Shown here in pieces: positions 34,971 through 44,420 of a stretch of 46,358 bases of DNA. The stretch spans positions 1 to 46,358 of the forward strand of contig CAIXKV010000078.1 of the NCBI GenBank assembly GCA_903920145.1. The letters run 5' to 3'. This DNA is from an uncultured Rhodospirillales bacterium (lineage in GTDB: Bacteria > Pseudomonadota > Alphaproteobacteria > Azospirillales > Azospirillaceae). A program made the translations under genes and the position numbers. The notes beneath the pieces are model-generated. The model was not told the origin of the DNA. It saw nothing but the letters and a program-made list of their open reading frames with translations, and searched no databases. The first letter of the stretch is position 1. The number at the start of each line of letters is the position of its first letter.

Positions 34971-35116
34971 TGCCATCGAGCCTTGATGGTGACTCATCAA
35001 GGCTGCCCTCAGACGCCGGGCGGGCGCATCCGCGCCCTTGGCTTCGCGCGCATGGGCGCGCGGGGCCGCCGTCGCGGCCCGATACCGGCGATGTGTCAGT
35101 ATCAGGGCTCGCCGGT
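34971..35116 (+). mobile_element. 146-bp palindromic element with CTTA target duplication
   Basis: It starts TGCCATCGAGCC and ends GCTCGCCGGT. It is flanked by CTTA at 34967-34970 and 35117-35120, giving the same 146-bp length and 4-bp duplication as the copy at 14964. It has the GCGCGC-ATGG-GCGCGC version of the third hairpin and an ACCGGCGA...TCGCCGGT right hairpin. Its right end supplies the last three codons and stop (T-G-E-P-stop) of the NotI-like gene on the reverse strand. Confidence 0.87.
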
Positions 35117-35620
35117 CTTAGCGGTCATCTTCCAGTTCATGCCGTACCCTTTGGTCGACGATTCCGCATCATCGGATGGCGTAAGACCCAGTTCACGGAT
35201 CAGGCATTGCCGCTCCGGCCAAACCGTTCCGGTGGTATCGAGTGTCTGTAGTTCGATACCAACAAAATCTTTTATCTTTCCCTGAGCCACCGACACCAGG
35301 ACATAGTCCACACTTCCACCGGGGATCGACACCTCGGGAACGATGTGGAGTTCGTTTCCCGGTTGGTGCAGGGTGAGGAGATGGAGACAGTCCATGAAAA
35401 TCTGACTGCGTTCAATCAGTCGGGTCGGGCAGATAATGATCGGTAAAGGTGGGTTCCCATATGTCACCGTGCATGATCCAATAGAGAGTCCTGGATCGCT
35501 TTTGCGGACTTTGTAGCATCGCTTGTTTAGATATGGGCATTGCTGGACTGAAACCAAGTTGGACCAGTCTAAGGCGGTGTTCTCTGTCGCGTGGCCGAAA
35601 AGCTCAACAACTTTGTTCAT
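35102..35620 (-). CDS. NotI-family restriction endonuclease, C-terminally truncated
   Basis: A 172-residue protein resembling the first half of NotI (about 380 residues as I recall). Shared features are the Cys-rich metal-binding pattern QQCPYLNKRCYKVRK...GSCTV, the IICPTRLIER segment and the nuclease-core strand FVGIELQTLDTTG, which aligns with LEIQTMD of NotI and holds the E-x-Q active-site residues; SVDYV probably supplies the preceding Asp. The reading frame ends shortly after (GMNWKMTAKTGEP) inside the palindromic element. Roughly the C-terminal half is absent, so the enzyme is probably inactive. Its ATG overlaps the methyltransferase stop (ATGA), a normal restriction-modification operon arrangement. 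It would recognise a GC-rich site if related to NotI, but specificity cannot be read here. Confidence 0.75.
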   Translation of the reverse strand: MNKVVELFGHATENTALDWSNLVSVQQCPYLNKRCYKVRKSDPGLSIGSCTVTYGNPPLPIIICPTRLIERSQIFMDCLHLLTLHQPGNELHIVPEVSIPGGSVDYVLVSVAQGKIKDFVGIELQTLDTTGTVWPERQCLIRELGLTPSDDAESSTKGYGMNWKMTAKTGEP

Positions 35621-36750
35621 GGGGTGGACCGAAACCTTTCCTGAGTGAGCTCAAGGTAACGTCGGGAAATGTCAATGCCGACTGACTTCCGCCCCAATAG
35701 ATGCGCGGCAACAAGGGTGGTGCCTGTTCCCGAGAATAGGTCAAGGGCTATACCTCCCGGTGGGCATGTCGCCAGCAAGGGGCGGCGACATAGGTCGGTG
35801 GGGTAGGCGGCGAAATGTGCTTCTCGGCCTTGTGTATCTTCCGGGATAATTTCCCAGACGTCTCCCGGCTTACTCCCCTTCGGGTGGTACTTCAGGAAGT
35901 AGAACCCCTTTTCGATGACTTCCTTGGCTCTGCCGGACACCTTGGCGCTATCGGAGTGGATCGTCCGCTGCTGACCTCGGATGACCATACGGAAATCGGA
36001 GAGCCTGCCCTCGGCCACATCGTTGAGGATTCGTTCCAGTGCCGTGAAGGCAGCCTTCTTCTCGGACGGTGTGAGCGCAGTCGAAAGTTCGATCTGCCTC
36101 TTATAGCGGACGCCAGAGACGCCCGTTGCAGAGATCACAGTCCCGTTGACGACTTTGGCCTCGCGCGCCTTCGAGCGGATGGCGTCGGCGTCATAATAGT
36201 AGCCCTTGGGTTGTTTGACGAAATGGAAAAGGCTTTCGTGTATGTTGGCGAGGCGGTCCTTGCTATTGTCCATCCCCCCTTTGAGTTTGTTCCACACAAC
36301 ATCGTTACGCAGAACCCAACCCTGGTTATCGGTAAGCTCAAATGCAACACGCCACGGAATGCCAACCAACCCCTTGCCGCTGTATGTGTCGCCTAGGTTT
36401 AGCCAGAATGATCCCTCGGGTTTGAGCACGCGCTTCACTTCGGCGAAGATATCCGCGAGATGCTTCACATAGTCCCGATAGTCCGGTTCAAGTCCAATGC
36501 CGCCGCTCTCGTACTCACGCTTGCCCCAGTAAGGGGGGGAGGTCATCACAAAGTCGATGGAGCAGTCTGGAAGTGATTTAAGAACTGCCCTGGCATCGCC
36601 CAGCAGCAACAGCGGCGAAACGTTACTTCCTATTCTGTAGGCCGTGAACGCATGCTCGTGATTACTTTCGATTATGGCATTTTGATCCGCTTGATGGCTG
36701 AACGGGAGGAAGCCTTCCTTAGATACCTGTTTTGCGCCTAATTTTTTCAT
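35617..36750 (-). CDS. Site-specific DNA methyltransferase (N4-cytosine/N6-adenine, beta class)
   Basis: A 377-residue modification methyltransferase. The catalytic motif TSPPYWGKREY (about residues 70-80) comes first and the AdoMet-binding motif LDLFSGTGTTLVAAHLLGRK (about 338-357) last, the permuted beta-class order. LLGDARAVLKSLPDCSIDFV precedes the catalytic motif; VGIPWRVAFELTDNQGWVLR and KPGDVWEIIP are typical of the group. The SPPY form of the motif is usual for N4-cytosine enzymes. It is the first gene of the restriction-modification pair and overlaps the NotI-like nuclease by 4 bp. If the nuclease is dead, it now acts as an orphan methyltransferase. Base composition is more AT-rich than the flanks, consistent with transfer. 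Confidence 0.92.
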   Translation of the reverse strand: MKKLGAKQVSKEGFLPFSHQADQNAIIESNHEHAFTAYRIGSNVSPLLLLGDARAVLKSLPDCSIDFVMTSPPYWGKREYESGGIGLEPDYRDYVKHLADIFAEVKRVLKPEGSFWLNLGDTYSGKGLVGIPWRVAFELTDNQGWVLRNDVVWNKLKGGMDNSKDRLANIHESLFHFVKQPKGYYYDADAIRSKAREAKVVNGTVISATGVSGVRYKRQIELSTALTPSEKKAAFTALERILNDVAEGRLSDFRMVIRGQQRTIHSDSAKVSGRAKEVIEKGFYFLKYHPKGSKPGDVWEIIPEDTQGREAHFAAYPTDLCRRPLLATCPPGGIALDLFSGTGTTLVAAHLLGRKSVGIDISRRYLELTQERFRSTP

Positions 36751-36792
36751 TTTTAATGTTCATCCACCACATCCCGAAGGGTTCGGCATTTT

Positions 36793-36855
36793 GAAGCTGC
36801 GTCTATCACCATATTATGGTTCGTTTTCGCCGATTTATGGTGAAAAACGCAGCTC
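36793..36855. promoter_or_regulatory. Imperfect inverted repeat between nrdJ and the methyltransferase gene
   Basis: Arms GAAGCTGCGTCTATCACCAT (from 36793) and, inverted, GAGCTGCGTTTTTCACCATA (ending 36855) are separated by a short AT-rich loop. It lies 18 bp after the nrdJ stop and about 40-105 bp upstream of the methyltransferase start, both on the reverse strand. It could be the nrdJ terminator or an operator by which the methyltransferase controls its own gene. No T-run follows in the nrdJ direction. Confidence 0.5.
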
Positions 36856-36872
36856 ATTATATGCTAAACCCC

Positions 36873-39800
36873 TCACGAACAGCCGGTGGTTGATCCGCAG
36901 GTGTCGCATTTTAGGCATGTGCCATTGCGGACCAGGGTCATGTTTCCGCATTCGCCGCAGGCGTCACCGACATAGCCTCGGGCGCGGGCTTCGATGATTT
37001 GTTCCCGCCGGGAGTCTGGACCGTTGCCTGAACCCGCGACCGAGCCGATCAGCGTGATCGCTTCGCCACGCACCGCGCCCTGGGCATGGCCTTGGCCTTG
37101 GCCATGACTCTGGGTGTGGCCGTGAGCATGGGTTCCTGTTCTGGCTTCGGTTCCGGTGCTGGCTAGGGCTAGGCTGGGGGTGGCGCGGTTGAGGTTGCCG
37201 CCTGGCAGAACCCGCAGATTCGAGCGGACATAGCCCTTGCTGGTCATGCGTTTGACGGTTTCTTCCAACACCGAGGCTGCCGCCGGCAGTGCACTCTGCC
37301 GTTCGCCGCCGCCAACGGTATCGGGGACCAAATCTTCGGGGGTGGCGTGGGCGAGATCGGTACGGCCAAGGTAAGAAATCGCCAGTTCGCGGAAGATATA
37401 GTCGATGACCGATGTGGCCATCTTGATGGCATCGTTACCCTGAACCGCTCCTGACGGTTCAAAGCGGGTAAAGGTGAAGGCTTCGACAAATTCTTCCAAC
37501 GGAACACCATATTGCAGGCCAATAGAAATGGCAATTGCAAAGTTGTTCATCAAGGAACGGAAGGCTGCGCCTTCCTTATGCATATCGATGAAAACTTCCC
37601 CAAGCCGTCCGTCCTCATATTCTCCGGTCCGCAAATACAGCTTGTGACCACCAACCACGGCCTTTTGAGTGTAGCCCTTACGCCTTTGGGGCAGTTTGAC
37701 CCGACCAGCGGCCCGCTCGATGACCCGTTCGATCACGCGCTCGACGATCCGTTCGGCCACCATCGGTGCCCGAATCCCGTTGGGAGCCTTGATCAGAGTA
37801 TCAATGACGCTGTCTTTGTCTTCGGCCTCATCATGGTCATGGTCATGGTCGGCGTCATGGTCAGCCAGGAGGCTGGCCGACAGCGGCTGGCTGAGTTTCG
37901 AGCCATCGCGATAAAGAGCATTAGCCTTCAGCCCCAGGCGCCAGGACAGCAGGTAAGCCTCCGCACAGTCGGTGATGGCGGCGCTGTTGGGCATATTGAT
38001 GGTTTTCGAGATGGCACCCGAGATGAAGGGTTGGGCTGCCGCCATCATACGGATATGGCTTTCCGCCGAAAGGCTGCGGGTGCCGATCCGACCGCACGGG
38101 CTGGCGCAATCAAACACCGGCAAATCCCGAGGACGCAGGAACGGCGCGCCTTCCAGGGTCATGGCCCCGCAACAATAGGTGTTGGCGGCCTCGATTTCGG
38201 CCTTGCTGAAGCCAAGCCAAGCCAGCAGGTCAAAACCCTGCCGATTTAGTTCGGCTTCCGGTACCTTCAGCACCTGTTGGCAAAAGTCGGCGCCCAAGGT
38301 CCAGCGGTTGGCGGCAAAGCGGATGTCAAAAGCCTGACCCAACGCCCCTTCCAGAGTTGTCAGGGCCGCGTCGTTGAAACCAACCGCCCGCAGGCGGGTG
38401 TGATTGACGCCGGGAGCGTCTTTCAGGGTGCCGGAGCCGGTGGCGTAACGCTCGATGGCCTCGATCTCGGCGCTGGTGTAGCCGAGCCGGGCCAGGGCTT
38501 CCGGCACCACCCGGTTGATGATCTTGAAATATCCGCCCCCGGCCAGTTTTTTGAATTTAACCAGGGCAAAATCCGGCTCGATGCCGGTGGTGTCGCAGTC
38601 CATCACAAGGCCAATGGTGCCGGTGGGGGCAACCACCGTGACCTGGGCGTTACGGTAGCCGTGGGTGCTGCCCAAGTTCAGAGCCCGATCCCAGACTCGG
38701 CGAGCCGCCTCGACCAGCGCCGGTTGTGGGCAGTCGGCGGCAATCAGCGGAACCGGCGGAATCGACAGCCCTTCATAGGCATCATCGGCAGCGGTGGAAG
38801 TGCCACTGTTGATGCCGAAAGCGGCCCGCCGATGATTGCGGATCACCCGCAACATGGCATCACGATTGGAGGCGTAGCCGGGGAAGGCGCCCAATTCCTC
38901 GGCCATTTCGGCAGAGGTGGCGTAGGCAACCCCGGTCATGATCGCGGTCAGCGAAGCCGCCAAGGCTCGGCCTTGATCACTGTCATAGGGCAGGCCCGAA
39001 GCCATCAACAGACCGCCGAGATTGGCATAGCCAAGACCCAAGGTGCGGTATTCATAAGACAATTGGGCGATGCGCGGTGATGGGTATTGGGCCATCAACA
39101 CCGAAATTTCCAACGTGACGGTCCATAACCGGCAGGCATGTTCGTATCCGCCGACGTCCACCGCTCCGTCAGCGTCCCTGAACTGCATCAGATTCAGTGA
39201 GGCCAGATTGCAAGCGGTATCGTCCAGGAACATATACTCGCTGCACGGGTTTGAAGCGTTGATCCGCCCTGAATCCGGGCAGGTATGCCATTCGTTGATG
39301 GTGGTGTCGAACTGAACGCCAGGATCGGCACAGGCCCAGGCGGCATAGCCGACCCGGTTCCACAAATCCCGTGCCCGAACGCGCTTGGAAATTTTGCCGT
39401 CGGTGCGGCGGATCAGCGGCCAATCTTGGTCCTGCTGGACCGCTTCCAGGAAATGGTTAGGGATGCGCACCGAATTATTCGAGTTCTGGCCAGCGACGGT
39501 TAGGTAAGCTTCGGAATCCCAGTCGGTGTCATAGGTGCGGAACGGAACCCCGGTCATGCCCTGGCTTTCGGCCTGTCCCGCGAACTGGATCGTCCGTTGG
39601 ACCAGGGATTCGGGGATGGCCGCTTCGCGGGCGGCCAGGATGGCCTTTCTTAGGGGCTTGTTGACCTTGGGATCGGCAGCTTCGACATCGCTGAGGCCGT
39701 CCCGGCGGGCGTCGAGCACCGCAGCGGTAATGACCTTCAACAGTTTGCTGGTGGTCACAGATCCCGCCACCAGAGCCGCAACCTTTTGCTCCTCAACCAC

Positions 39801-40691
39801 TTTCCAGTCGATGAAGGCTTCAATATCGGGATGGTCGATATCCACTGTGACCATCTTGGCCGCGCGGCGCGTGGTCCCCCCGGACTTGATGGCTCCCGCT
39901 GCCCGATCGCCGATTTTCAAAAAGCTCATCAGGCCCGAGGAGCGCCCGCCCCCCGACAAAGATTCTCCTTCGCCCCGCAATTTAGAGTAATTGGTGCCGG
40001 TGCCGGATCCGTATTTGAACAGGCGGGCTTCGCGGACCCACAGATCCATGATGCCGCCGTCGTTGACCAGGTCGTCGCCAACGCTTTGGATAAAGCAGGC
40101 ATGGGGTTGGGGATGTTCGTAGGCCGAGCTGGACGTGGTTAGCACGCCGCTGCGGAAATCGACAAAGTGGTGGCCTTGGGCCGGGCCGTCGATGCCGTAG
40201 GCCCAATGGAGTCCAGTGTTAAACCATTGTGGGCTGTTAGGCGCAGCCATCTGGCGGCACAGCATATGGCGGGTTTCGTCGAAAAAGGCGCGGGCGTCGG
40301 CTTCGGCGTCAAAATAACCGGCCTGCCACCCCCACCATGTCCAGGTTCCGGCCATGCGGTCGAACACCTGCCGGGCGTCGTTCTCGCCAACGGTGCGCCG
40401 TTCTTTGGGCATTCGGGACAGCGTCGCCGTGTCGGCGGTGCGGCGCCATAGCCAAGACGGGGTGTTGGGGTCTTCGACGGCCTTCAACGCTGCCGGGATG
40501 CCGGCTTTGCGGAAATACTTCTGGGCCAGAATGTCAGAGGCCACCTGACTCCAGGCTGCCGGCACCACGATGTCAGTTTGCTGGAATACCACCGAGCCGT
40601 CCGGATTGCGGATCTCACTGGTCACGGTGCGGAAGTCGAACATCTCGTAAGCGTCGCCGCCGTCCCTGGTAAACCGTCGTTCGATACGCAT
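36873..40691 (-). CDS. nrdJ: Adenosylcobalamin-dependent ribonucleotide reductase (class II)
   Basis: A 1272-residue class II enzyme converting ribonucleotides to deoxyribonucleotides with adenosylcobalamin. Visible signatures are [20 protein letters not shown] at the N-terminus, [38 protein letters not shown], an [19 protein letters not shown]-type segment ([20 protein letters not shown]) and the C-terminal zinc-binding module with CGECG and CLKCDTCG, ending STTGCS. Two His-rich stretches stand out: [15 protein letters not shown] near residue 945 and [18 protein letters not shown] near 1190; I do not recall either as conserved. ATG 40691 has a GGAGAG ribosome-binding site; the frame open to 40964 is rejected. 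No cobalamin riboswitch or clear NrdR box was found upstream. Confidence 0.95.
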   Translation of the reverse strand: MRIERRFTRDGGDAYEMFDFRTVTSEIRNPDGSVVFQQTDIVVPAAWSQVASDILAQKYFRKAGIPAALKAVEDPNTPSWLWRRTADTATLSRMPKERRTVGENDARQVFDRMAGTWTWWGWQAGYFDAEADARAFFDETRHMLCRQMAAPNSPQWFNTGLHWAYGIDGPAQGHHFVDFRSGVLTTSSSAYEHPQPHACFIQSVGDDLVNDGGIMDLWVREARLFKYGSGTGTNYSKLRGEGESLSGGGRSSGLMSFLKIGDRAAGAIKSGGTTRRAAKMVTVDIDHPDIEAFIDWKVVEEQKVAALVAGSVTTSKLLKVITAAVLDARRDGLSDVEAADPKVNKPLRKAILAAREAAIPESLVQRTIQFAGQAESQGMTGVPFRTYDTDWDSEAYLTVAGQNSNNSVRIPNHFLEAVQQDQDWPLIRRTDGKISKRVRARDLWNRVGYAAWACADPGVQFDTTINEWHTCPDSGRINASNPCSEYMFLDDTACNLASLNLMQFRDADGAVDVGGYEHACRLWTVTLEISVLMAQYPSPRIAQLSYEYRTLGLGYANLGGLLMASGLPYDSDQGRALAASLTAIMTGVAYATSAEMAEELGAFPGYASNRDAMLRVIRNHRRAAFGINSGTSTAADDAYEGLSIPPVPLIAADCPQPALVEAARRVWDRALNLGSTHGYRNAQVTVVAPTGTIGLVMDCDTTGIEPDFALVKFKKLAGGGYFKIINRVVPEALARLGYTSAEIEAIERYATGSGTLKDAPGVNHTRLRAVGFNDAALTTLEGALGQAFDIRFAANRWTLGADFCQQVLKVPEAELNRQGFDLLAWLGFSKAEIEAANTYCCGAMTLEGAPFLRPRDLPVFDCASPCGRIGTRSLSAESHIRMMAAAQPFISGAISKTINMPNSAAITDCAEAYLLSWRLGLKANALYRDGSKLSQPLSASLLADHDADHDHDHDEAEDKDSVIDTLIKAPNGIRAPMVAERIVERVIERVIERAAGRVKLPQRRKGYTQKAVVGGHKLYLRTGEYEDGRLGEVFIDMHKEGAAFRSLMNNFAIAISIGLQYGVPLEEFVEAFTFTRFEPSGAVQGNDAIKMATSVIDYIFRELAISYLGRTDLAHATPEDLVPDTVGGGERQSALPAAASVLEETVKRMTSKGYVRSNLRVLPGGNLNRATPSLALASTGTEARTGTHAHGHTQSHGQGQGHAQGAVRGEAITLIGSVAGSGNGPDSRREQIIEARARGYVGDACGECGNMTLVRNGTCLKCDTCGSTTGCS

Positions 40692-40940
40692 GATGCTCTC
40701 CGTTGCCGCTGCCGTAAGATGTTGTCTGGTTCGCCCACCCTGACCTGGATGACGCAGGAACCGCGACATCGGGTGGCGAAGCCGTTTTAGGCCACTAGAT
40801 ATAGGAGTCAAGACGACGGATGGTTGGGGGCATCGGTGCCATCGGGAAAAGTCCAGGACTCCAAAGGCATGGGGCAGAGCGACAATTTTTTCAGGAGCCG
40901 GAGGGTGGGAAGCAAGGGCTCGAGGGGTGGAGCCTCCTTG

Positions 40941-41324
40941 ATGCCCTGGCTTGGCATGGCGCAAAACCAGATCCGAATGAAGCTTGGGGATAGCGATGGT
41001 CGATCCTCACCGCGCGTTGATGACACCATGATCCCGGTGTTGGCATCCGACGCCAACAGGAGCGACGAGGAGCGCGATACTATCGGCGAGCCTGTCCGCT
41101 ACTTGCCGGTACTCAAGGATTTAGACCCTCATCGGCTGACCGAAATGGCCAAGGCGCGTTTGGCTCTGTCGACCGACCCCGGTGGCCTTGATCCCGCCCT
41201 GGCGATGATCGAAAGCGAAGTGCCGACTCGGTTCCGCGAGGCGGCTGCACGCGCGGGGCCGGGCTTGCCGCATGACACTGTAGACCGGCAAACAATATGT
41301 GATGGCAGTCATAAGACATTATGA
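40941..41324 (+). CDS. Hypothetical protein, uncertain
   Basis: A frame of 127 residues from ATG 40941 (GGTGGAG upstream) to 41324. The C-terminal part ([20 protein letters not shown], then [20 protein letters not shown]) has plausible codon use and helix-forming composition. I recognise no family. The N-terminal 60 residues look less like protein, so ATG 41028 may be the true start. It lies between nrdJ (divergent) and the CZB chemoreceptor. It could be a non-coding leader. Confidence 0.4.
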   Translation: MPWLGMAQNQIRMKLGDSDGRSSPRVDDTMIPVLASDANRSDEERDTIGEPVRYLPVLKDLDPHRLTEMAKARLALSTDPGGLDPALAMIESEVPTRFREAAARAGPGLPHDTVDRQTICDGSHKTL

Positions 41325-41436
41325 CGTGTGACAGCCCGGAAAGTAGAGTATTTGGGGCGGGTGTCGGTGCCGTCCCGCCGGTCTGACGGGAAAACGGAGC
41401 AGGGACGAAAGGTTCCATTCGGAAGGAAGACAGTCG

Positions 41437-42840
41437 ATGCTGCGAGCCAAGTATCGGGATGGGGTAGGGTACTCCCTTTCTGCGACCATGGGTCTGGGGG
41501 CCACTGCCAAGCCCGTCGAACGATTGGCCAGCGATGGGGCTGCGGCGGCACTTGCCGCCCTTGATCAGCTTGCCCGAAGCGCCTACATGGACATCCCCGA
41601 CGGAACTGATCCGGTTACATGCCGAATCAAAGAGGTGGCGCGCATTTTTCAGCGCCGGGATAGCGAGTTGCTGGCAAAGCTGGTGTCTCTTTCGGTGGAT
41701 ATCAATCAGGCCGTGGCCACTTCGGTGGGCTGCATGACCAAAGACATGATGGAGGTTGACCGACGTTCGCGCCTGATCGTGGACGGCACGGAACGAATGA
41801 CTCGCCTGATTGCGGAAGTGACGGCGGTAGAGGATCAGACCAAGCGTTGTGTCGACCAAGCCGACAATGCTGCGCGGGAAGGAATCACCGCTGCTGAAAC
41901 CGCCGAACAGACCATGGGGCGAATCGTCGAGGTGGTTGCCGACGCCGGGGCCAAGGTCAACGCTCTGTCCGAAGCGTCTAACAGCATCGGTAAAATCGTT
42001 TCCCAGATCGAAGCCATTGCTAAACAGACCAATCTGTTGGCGTTGAACGCCAGCATTGAAGCAGCACGGGCTGGCGATGCAGGGCGGGGATTTGCCGTGG
42101 TGGCGGGCGAGGTCAAGGCTCTGGCCCGGAAAACCGCCGAGGCCACCGTCGACATTCGCCAGCGGATCGAGGTGTTACGCCGGGATATGAACGAGATCGT
42201 CCAGTCCATTGGCGAGGGCCACGCGGCGGTGGATCAGGGGCGGACGGCGGTTGCGTCCAGCAATCAACAGATGCACGCCACTTCAGATCATATCGCCGGA
42301 ATCACCGGCCTGATGACCGAAGTCGCTCGGGCGATGACCGAAGAAACCGAGGCTGCCGGTGAAATGGCCGGCGGAATCGCCGTAATCGGACGTCTAGCCG
42401 CCAATAATGTCAAACAGGTCAATGATCTGGCCGACGGCATGAGCCGAGCCAACACCAGTCTGGTGGCATCGCTGGATATGTTGACCACGTCGCATGTGGA
42501 AAATTCGACGGTTTTGCGGGCTAAATCAGATCATATGATTTGGAAGAAGAATTTGGCTGATATGCTAATCGGTCGGGTTATTCTCAAGCCCGAGCAGTTA
42601 GCCGATCATCATGCGTGCCGATTGGGAAAGTGGTACGATCAGCAGCAAGGGACCGATCTGTGCCGTCATCGGGCCTTTATCGCTTTGGAAGTTCCTCATC
42701 GCGCCGTTCATCACCATGGCATTCATGCGGCCCGTTGCTATGCTGAGGGTGATTTGGATGGGGCGCTGGCTGAGATCGAAAAGGTCGATCACGCTTCGGT
42801 CGACGTGTTGAAGCTGCTCGACGAGTTGGCGAATCGATAG
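41437..42840 (+). CDS. Cytoplasmic chemoreceptor with C-terminal zinc-binding CZB domain
   Basis: A 467-residue methyl-accepting protein without membrane segments. The signalling hairpin is clear ([20 protein letters not shown], then [20 protein letters not shown]). The last 110 residues form a CZB domain: [12 protein letters not shown] (His about 366), CRLGKWYD (Cys about 394) and a His-rich [12 protein letters not shown] segment give the His/Cys set that binds zinc in this family, whose zinc site can respond to oxidants such as hypochlorous acid and to zinc levels. No PAS or other sensory domain is seen in the N-terminal 100 residues. ATG 41437 follows a GGAAGGAAG ribosome-binding site. Confidence 0.93.
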   Translation: MLRAKYRDGVGYSLSATMGLGATAKPVERLASDGAAAALAALDQLARSAYMDIPDGTDPVTCRIKEVARIFQRRDSELLAKLVSLSVDINQAVATSVGCMTKDMMEVDRRSRLIVDGTERMTRLIAEVTAVEDQTKRCVDQADNAAREGITAAETAEQTMGRIVEVVADAGAKVNALSEASNSIGKIVSQIEAIAKQTNLLALNASIEAARAGDAGRGFAVVAGEVKALARKTAEATVDIRQRIEVLRRDMNEIVQSIGEGHAAVDQGRTAVASSNQQMHATSDHIAGITGLMTEVARAMTEETEAAGEMAGGIAVIGRLAANNVKQVNDLADGMSRANTSLVASLDMLTTSHVENSTVLRAKSDHMIWKKNLADMLIGRVILKPEQLADHHACRLGKWYDQQQGTDLCRHRAFIALEVPHRAVHHHGIHAARCYAEGDLDGALAEIEKVDHASVDVLKLLDELANR

Positions 42841-42848
42841 GTCTAGCC

Positions 42849-43547
42849 TTACCAAACCGGACAGCGGGCGGTGATATTGGCATATTCCTGGGGCGTGTCG
42901 AGGGCACTGTTGCGCCGCCCCATCCGGTCGGCGATGTCTTGGAGAGTCCGATTCAGGGGAGACATGAAATAGTCCGAGAGATAGTGTTCTCCGGCTTTAG
43001 GATCGCTGACGCGAATGGGAAGCGCGGCGTTTGCTAAAGCCGCCTTCATGGTTGTTTCGATCTGAGAGAGCCCAGCCTTCATTTCATCATGATTGATCAT
43101 CACATGCTTATTCTCATGAAAGATAATCGCTAGCCGTTGGCAACTGTCTTTGGGATAATGTTTGTCGACATAAACCGTCATATCTTTGAAGCCAGCCTGG
43201 ACCGTGATCGAACTTGGCATCAGACACCAATCGGTTCCGATCTTTTGGGTCTGGTAGGTCAAAGCCAATCGTCCCACGAGATGGTGAACCGTCAGGCCGC
43301 GCAGGGTGGCGTTGGATGGTAAGGGCAGAGGATTGATGGCCTTGAAATCCTCGCCACTGCGACTGAAAATATAGACTAATTTTGCGTCTATGGGTTGTAT
43401 TGTGAGCGTGACATCCCGCGTTGATCCAAGGCAGGCCCGCCCGTCACCATCGGCCCAAGCCGGTTTCAGCCCGCACCCCAAGGCGATCAGCCCGAGCAGC
43501 AATAGGCTGATCCGTGGCCATGACATCGATGGCATAAAATAGGGCAT
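42849..43547 (-). CDS. Secreted protein with an HExxH zinc-protease-like motif
   Basis: A 232-residue protein. A signal peptide (residues 1-32, ISLLLLGLIALGCGLKPAWA, cleavage probably after AWA) implies periplasmic or external location. The mature part begins with a small beta-rich domain, followed by CQRLAIIFHENKHVMINHDE (about residues 135-155), which contains HExxH, the usual zinc-peptidase signature. Two Cys pairs may form disulphides. I do not recognise the family. The Cys in ALGC is not a good lipobox. ATG 43547 has an AGGAGG ribosome-binding site. It is convergent with the CZB chemoreceptor (8-bp gap) and divergent from the CBS-type gene, with a CRP-like site between. Confidence 0.75.
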   Translation of the reverse strand: MPYFMPSMSWPRISLLLLGLIALGCGLKPAWADGDGRACLGSTRDVTLTIQPIDAKLVYIFSRSGEDFKAINPLPLPSNATLRGLTVHHLVGRLALTYQTQKIGTDWCLMPSSITVQAGFKDMTVYVDKHYPKDSCQRLAIIFHENKHVMINHDEMKAGLSQIETTMKAALANAALPIRVSDPKAGEHYLSDYFMSPLNRTLQDIADRMGRRNSALDTPQEYANITARCPVW

Positions 43548-43613
43548 CTGACATCCTCCTGGTGCGGGGTGGGCTCAAAAGAAGCTCTTATTTAAGCGAC
43601 TTTTTCGGGGTAT

Positions 43614-43629
43614 TGTGACGTTGGTCACA
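43614..43629. promoter_or_regulatory. Perfect CRP/FNR-family binding site
   Basis: TGTGACGTTGGTCACA matches the CRP consensus TGTGA-N6-TCACA exactly. It lies 67 bp upstream of the secreted-protein start and about 87 bp upstream of the CBS-type gene, so it may control either or both. Which CRP/FNR-family regulator binds in this organism is unknown. Confidence 0.6.
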
Positions 43630-43715
43630 GCCCCGCTGGCTCTGACCCGACAAGATGAATCCCGTTACCGGCCAACCGATCGCGTTTCTGGCCGGGCTTG
43701 CGTGGAGACGATCCG

Positions 43716-44000
43716 ATGGCCCTAAGTCAACAGCTTTCCCAGACCCTGCGCGAGATGACTTTGGTGTCGCTGTCTCCCGACAACACGGTGCATTTTGCTG
43801 CACGAATCATGTCGGAATATCGGGCCGATGTGGTGGTCTTAAAGCGGCGGGGATGCGTGGTGGGGATGCTGACCCTGCGCGACCTTGCGGCTCGAGTCTC
43901 GGCGCTGGGGCGCGATCCCGAAGTTACCGCGCTGTCGGCGGTCATGACTGCAGCCAGCGCCGCAAGCATGACCGGCGGGATCGGGATGGCCGGTCGTTGA
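43716..44000 (+). CDS. Small CBS-domain-like protein
   Basis: A 94-residue protein. LVSLSPDNTVHFAARIMSEY, then ADVVVLKRRGCVVGMLTLRDLAARV read as one CBS motif (beta-alpha-beta-beta-alpha) ending in a GxLTLRDL-like turn; DPEVTALSAVMTAAS looks like the start of the linker to a second CBS, which is missing. Such units bind adenine nucleotides when paired, so this one would have to dimerise. ATG 43716 has a GGAGACG ribosome-binding site. It is convergent with the bacteriohemerythrin gene 12 bp away. Confidence 0.7.
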   Translation: MALSQQLSQTLREMTLVSLSPDNTVHFAARIMSEYRADVVVLKRRGCVVGMLTLRDLAARVSALGRDPEVTALSAVMTAASAASMTGGIGMAGR

Positions 44001-44012
44001 GGGCTCTTGGCC

Positions 44013-44420
44013 CTAAATCACGCCAAAACAGCCGTTATCCTTGAGGTAGGTACAGAAGAGGCCGTCATAGCCGCGCATGTGATCGGCAAGAGCTGAGGCC
44101 GTGAGATTCAGGGCGCGCAGCAGAGCCTCTTGGCCTTCGGCGTCTCGGATCATGGTGGTGGTCAGTCGCACCAGTTCTTGGTGGGCGGTGCGGTGCTTAT
44201 GGACAAAGGGATAGCTAAAGTCGCGCATGATCTGTTCTTCATGCTCGAAATGCTCTTCCGTGCGGACCAGGATAGCCAACAGACTGTCACTCACCGCTTG
44301 GGTGTCTGATTGGTCGGCCATGGTCCGTTGGGTCTCGTTGACCAGATCGACCAAGTCCCGATGTTCGCGATCGATCAAGCTGTGGCCGACAACGAAGCTC
44401 TCGCTCCACTCCACCAACAT
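44013..44420 (-). CDS. Bacteriohemerythrin
   Basis: A 135-residue oxygen-binding non-haem di-iron protein. The iron ligands are visible: FVVGHSLIDREHRDLVDLVN, HFEHEEQIM, HKHRTAHQELV and HMRGYDG, which give the H...HxxxE...HxxxH...HxxxxD pattern. It probably stores, scavenges or senses oxygen in the cytoplasm. ATG 44420 follows a GGGGAGGGGG ribosome-binding site; the longer frame to 44606 is rejected. Hemerythrins next to chemoreceptor genes are common in motile microaerophilic alphaproteobacteria. Confidence 0.95.
   Translation of the reverse strand: MLVEWSESFVVGHSLIDREHRDLVDLVNETQRTMADQSDTQAVSDSLLAILVRTEEHFEHEEQIMRDFSYPFVHKHRTAHQELVRLTTTMIRDAEGQEALLRALNLTASALADHMRGYDGLFCTYLKDNGCFGVI

Noticed and set aside
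34971-35116. Reading the nuclease truncation as caused only by the element
   Set aside because: Excision in silico adds only 11 unrelated codons before a stop, so the insertion alone does not explain the missing C-terminal half.
40692-40830. Cobalamin riboswitch upstream of nrdJ
   Set aside because: A GCCACT string is present, but in the wrong order and strand relative to the other conserved boxes, which I could not find.
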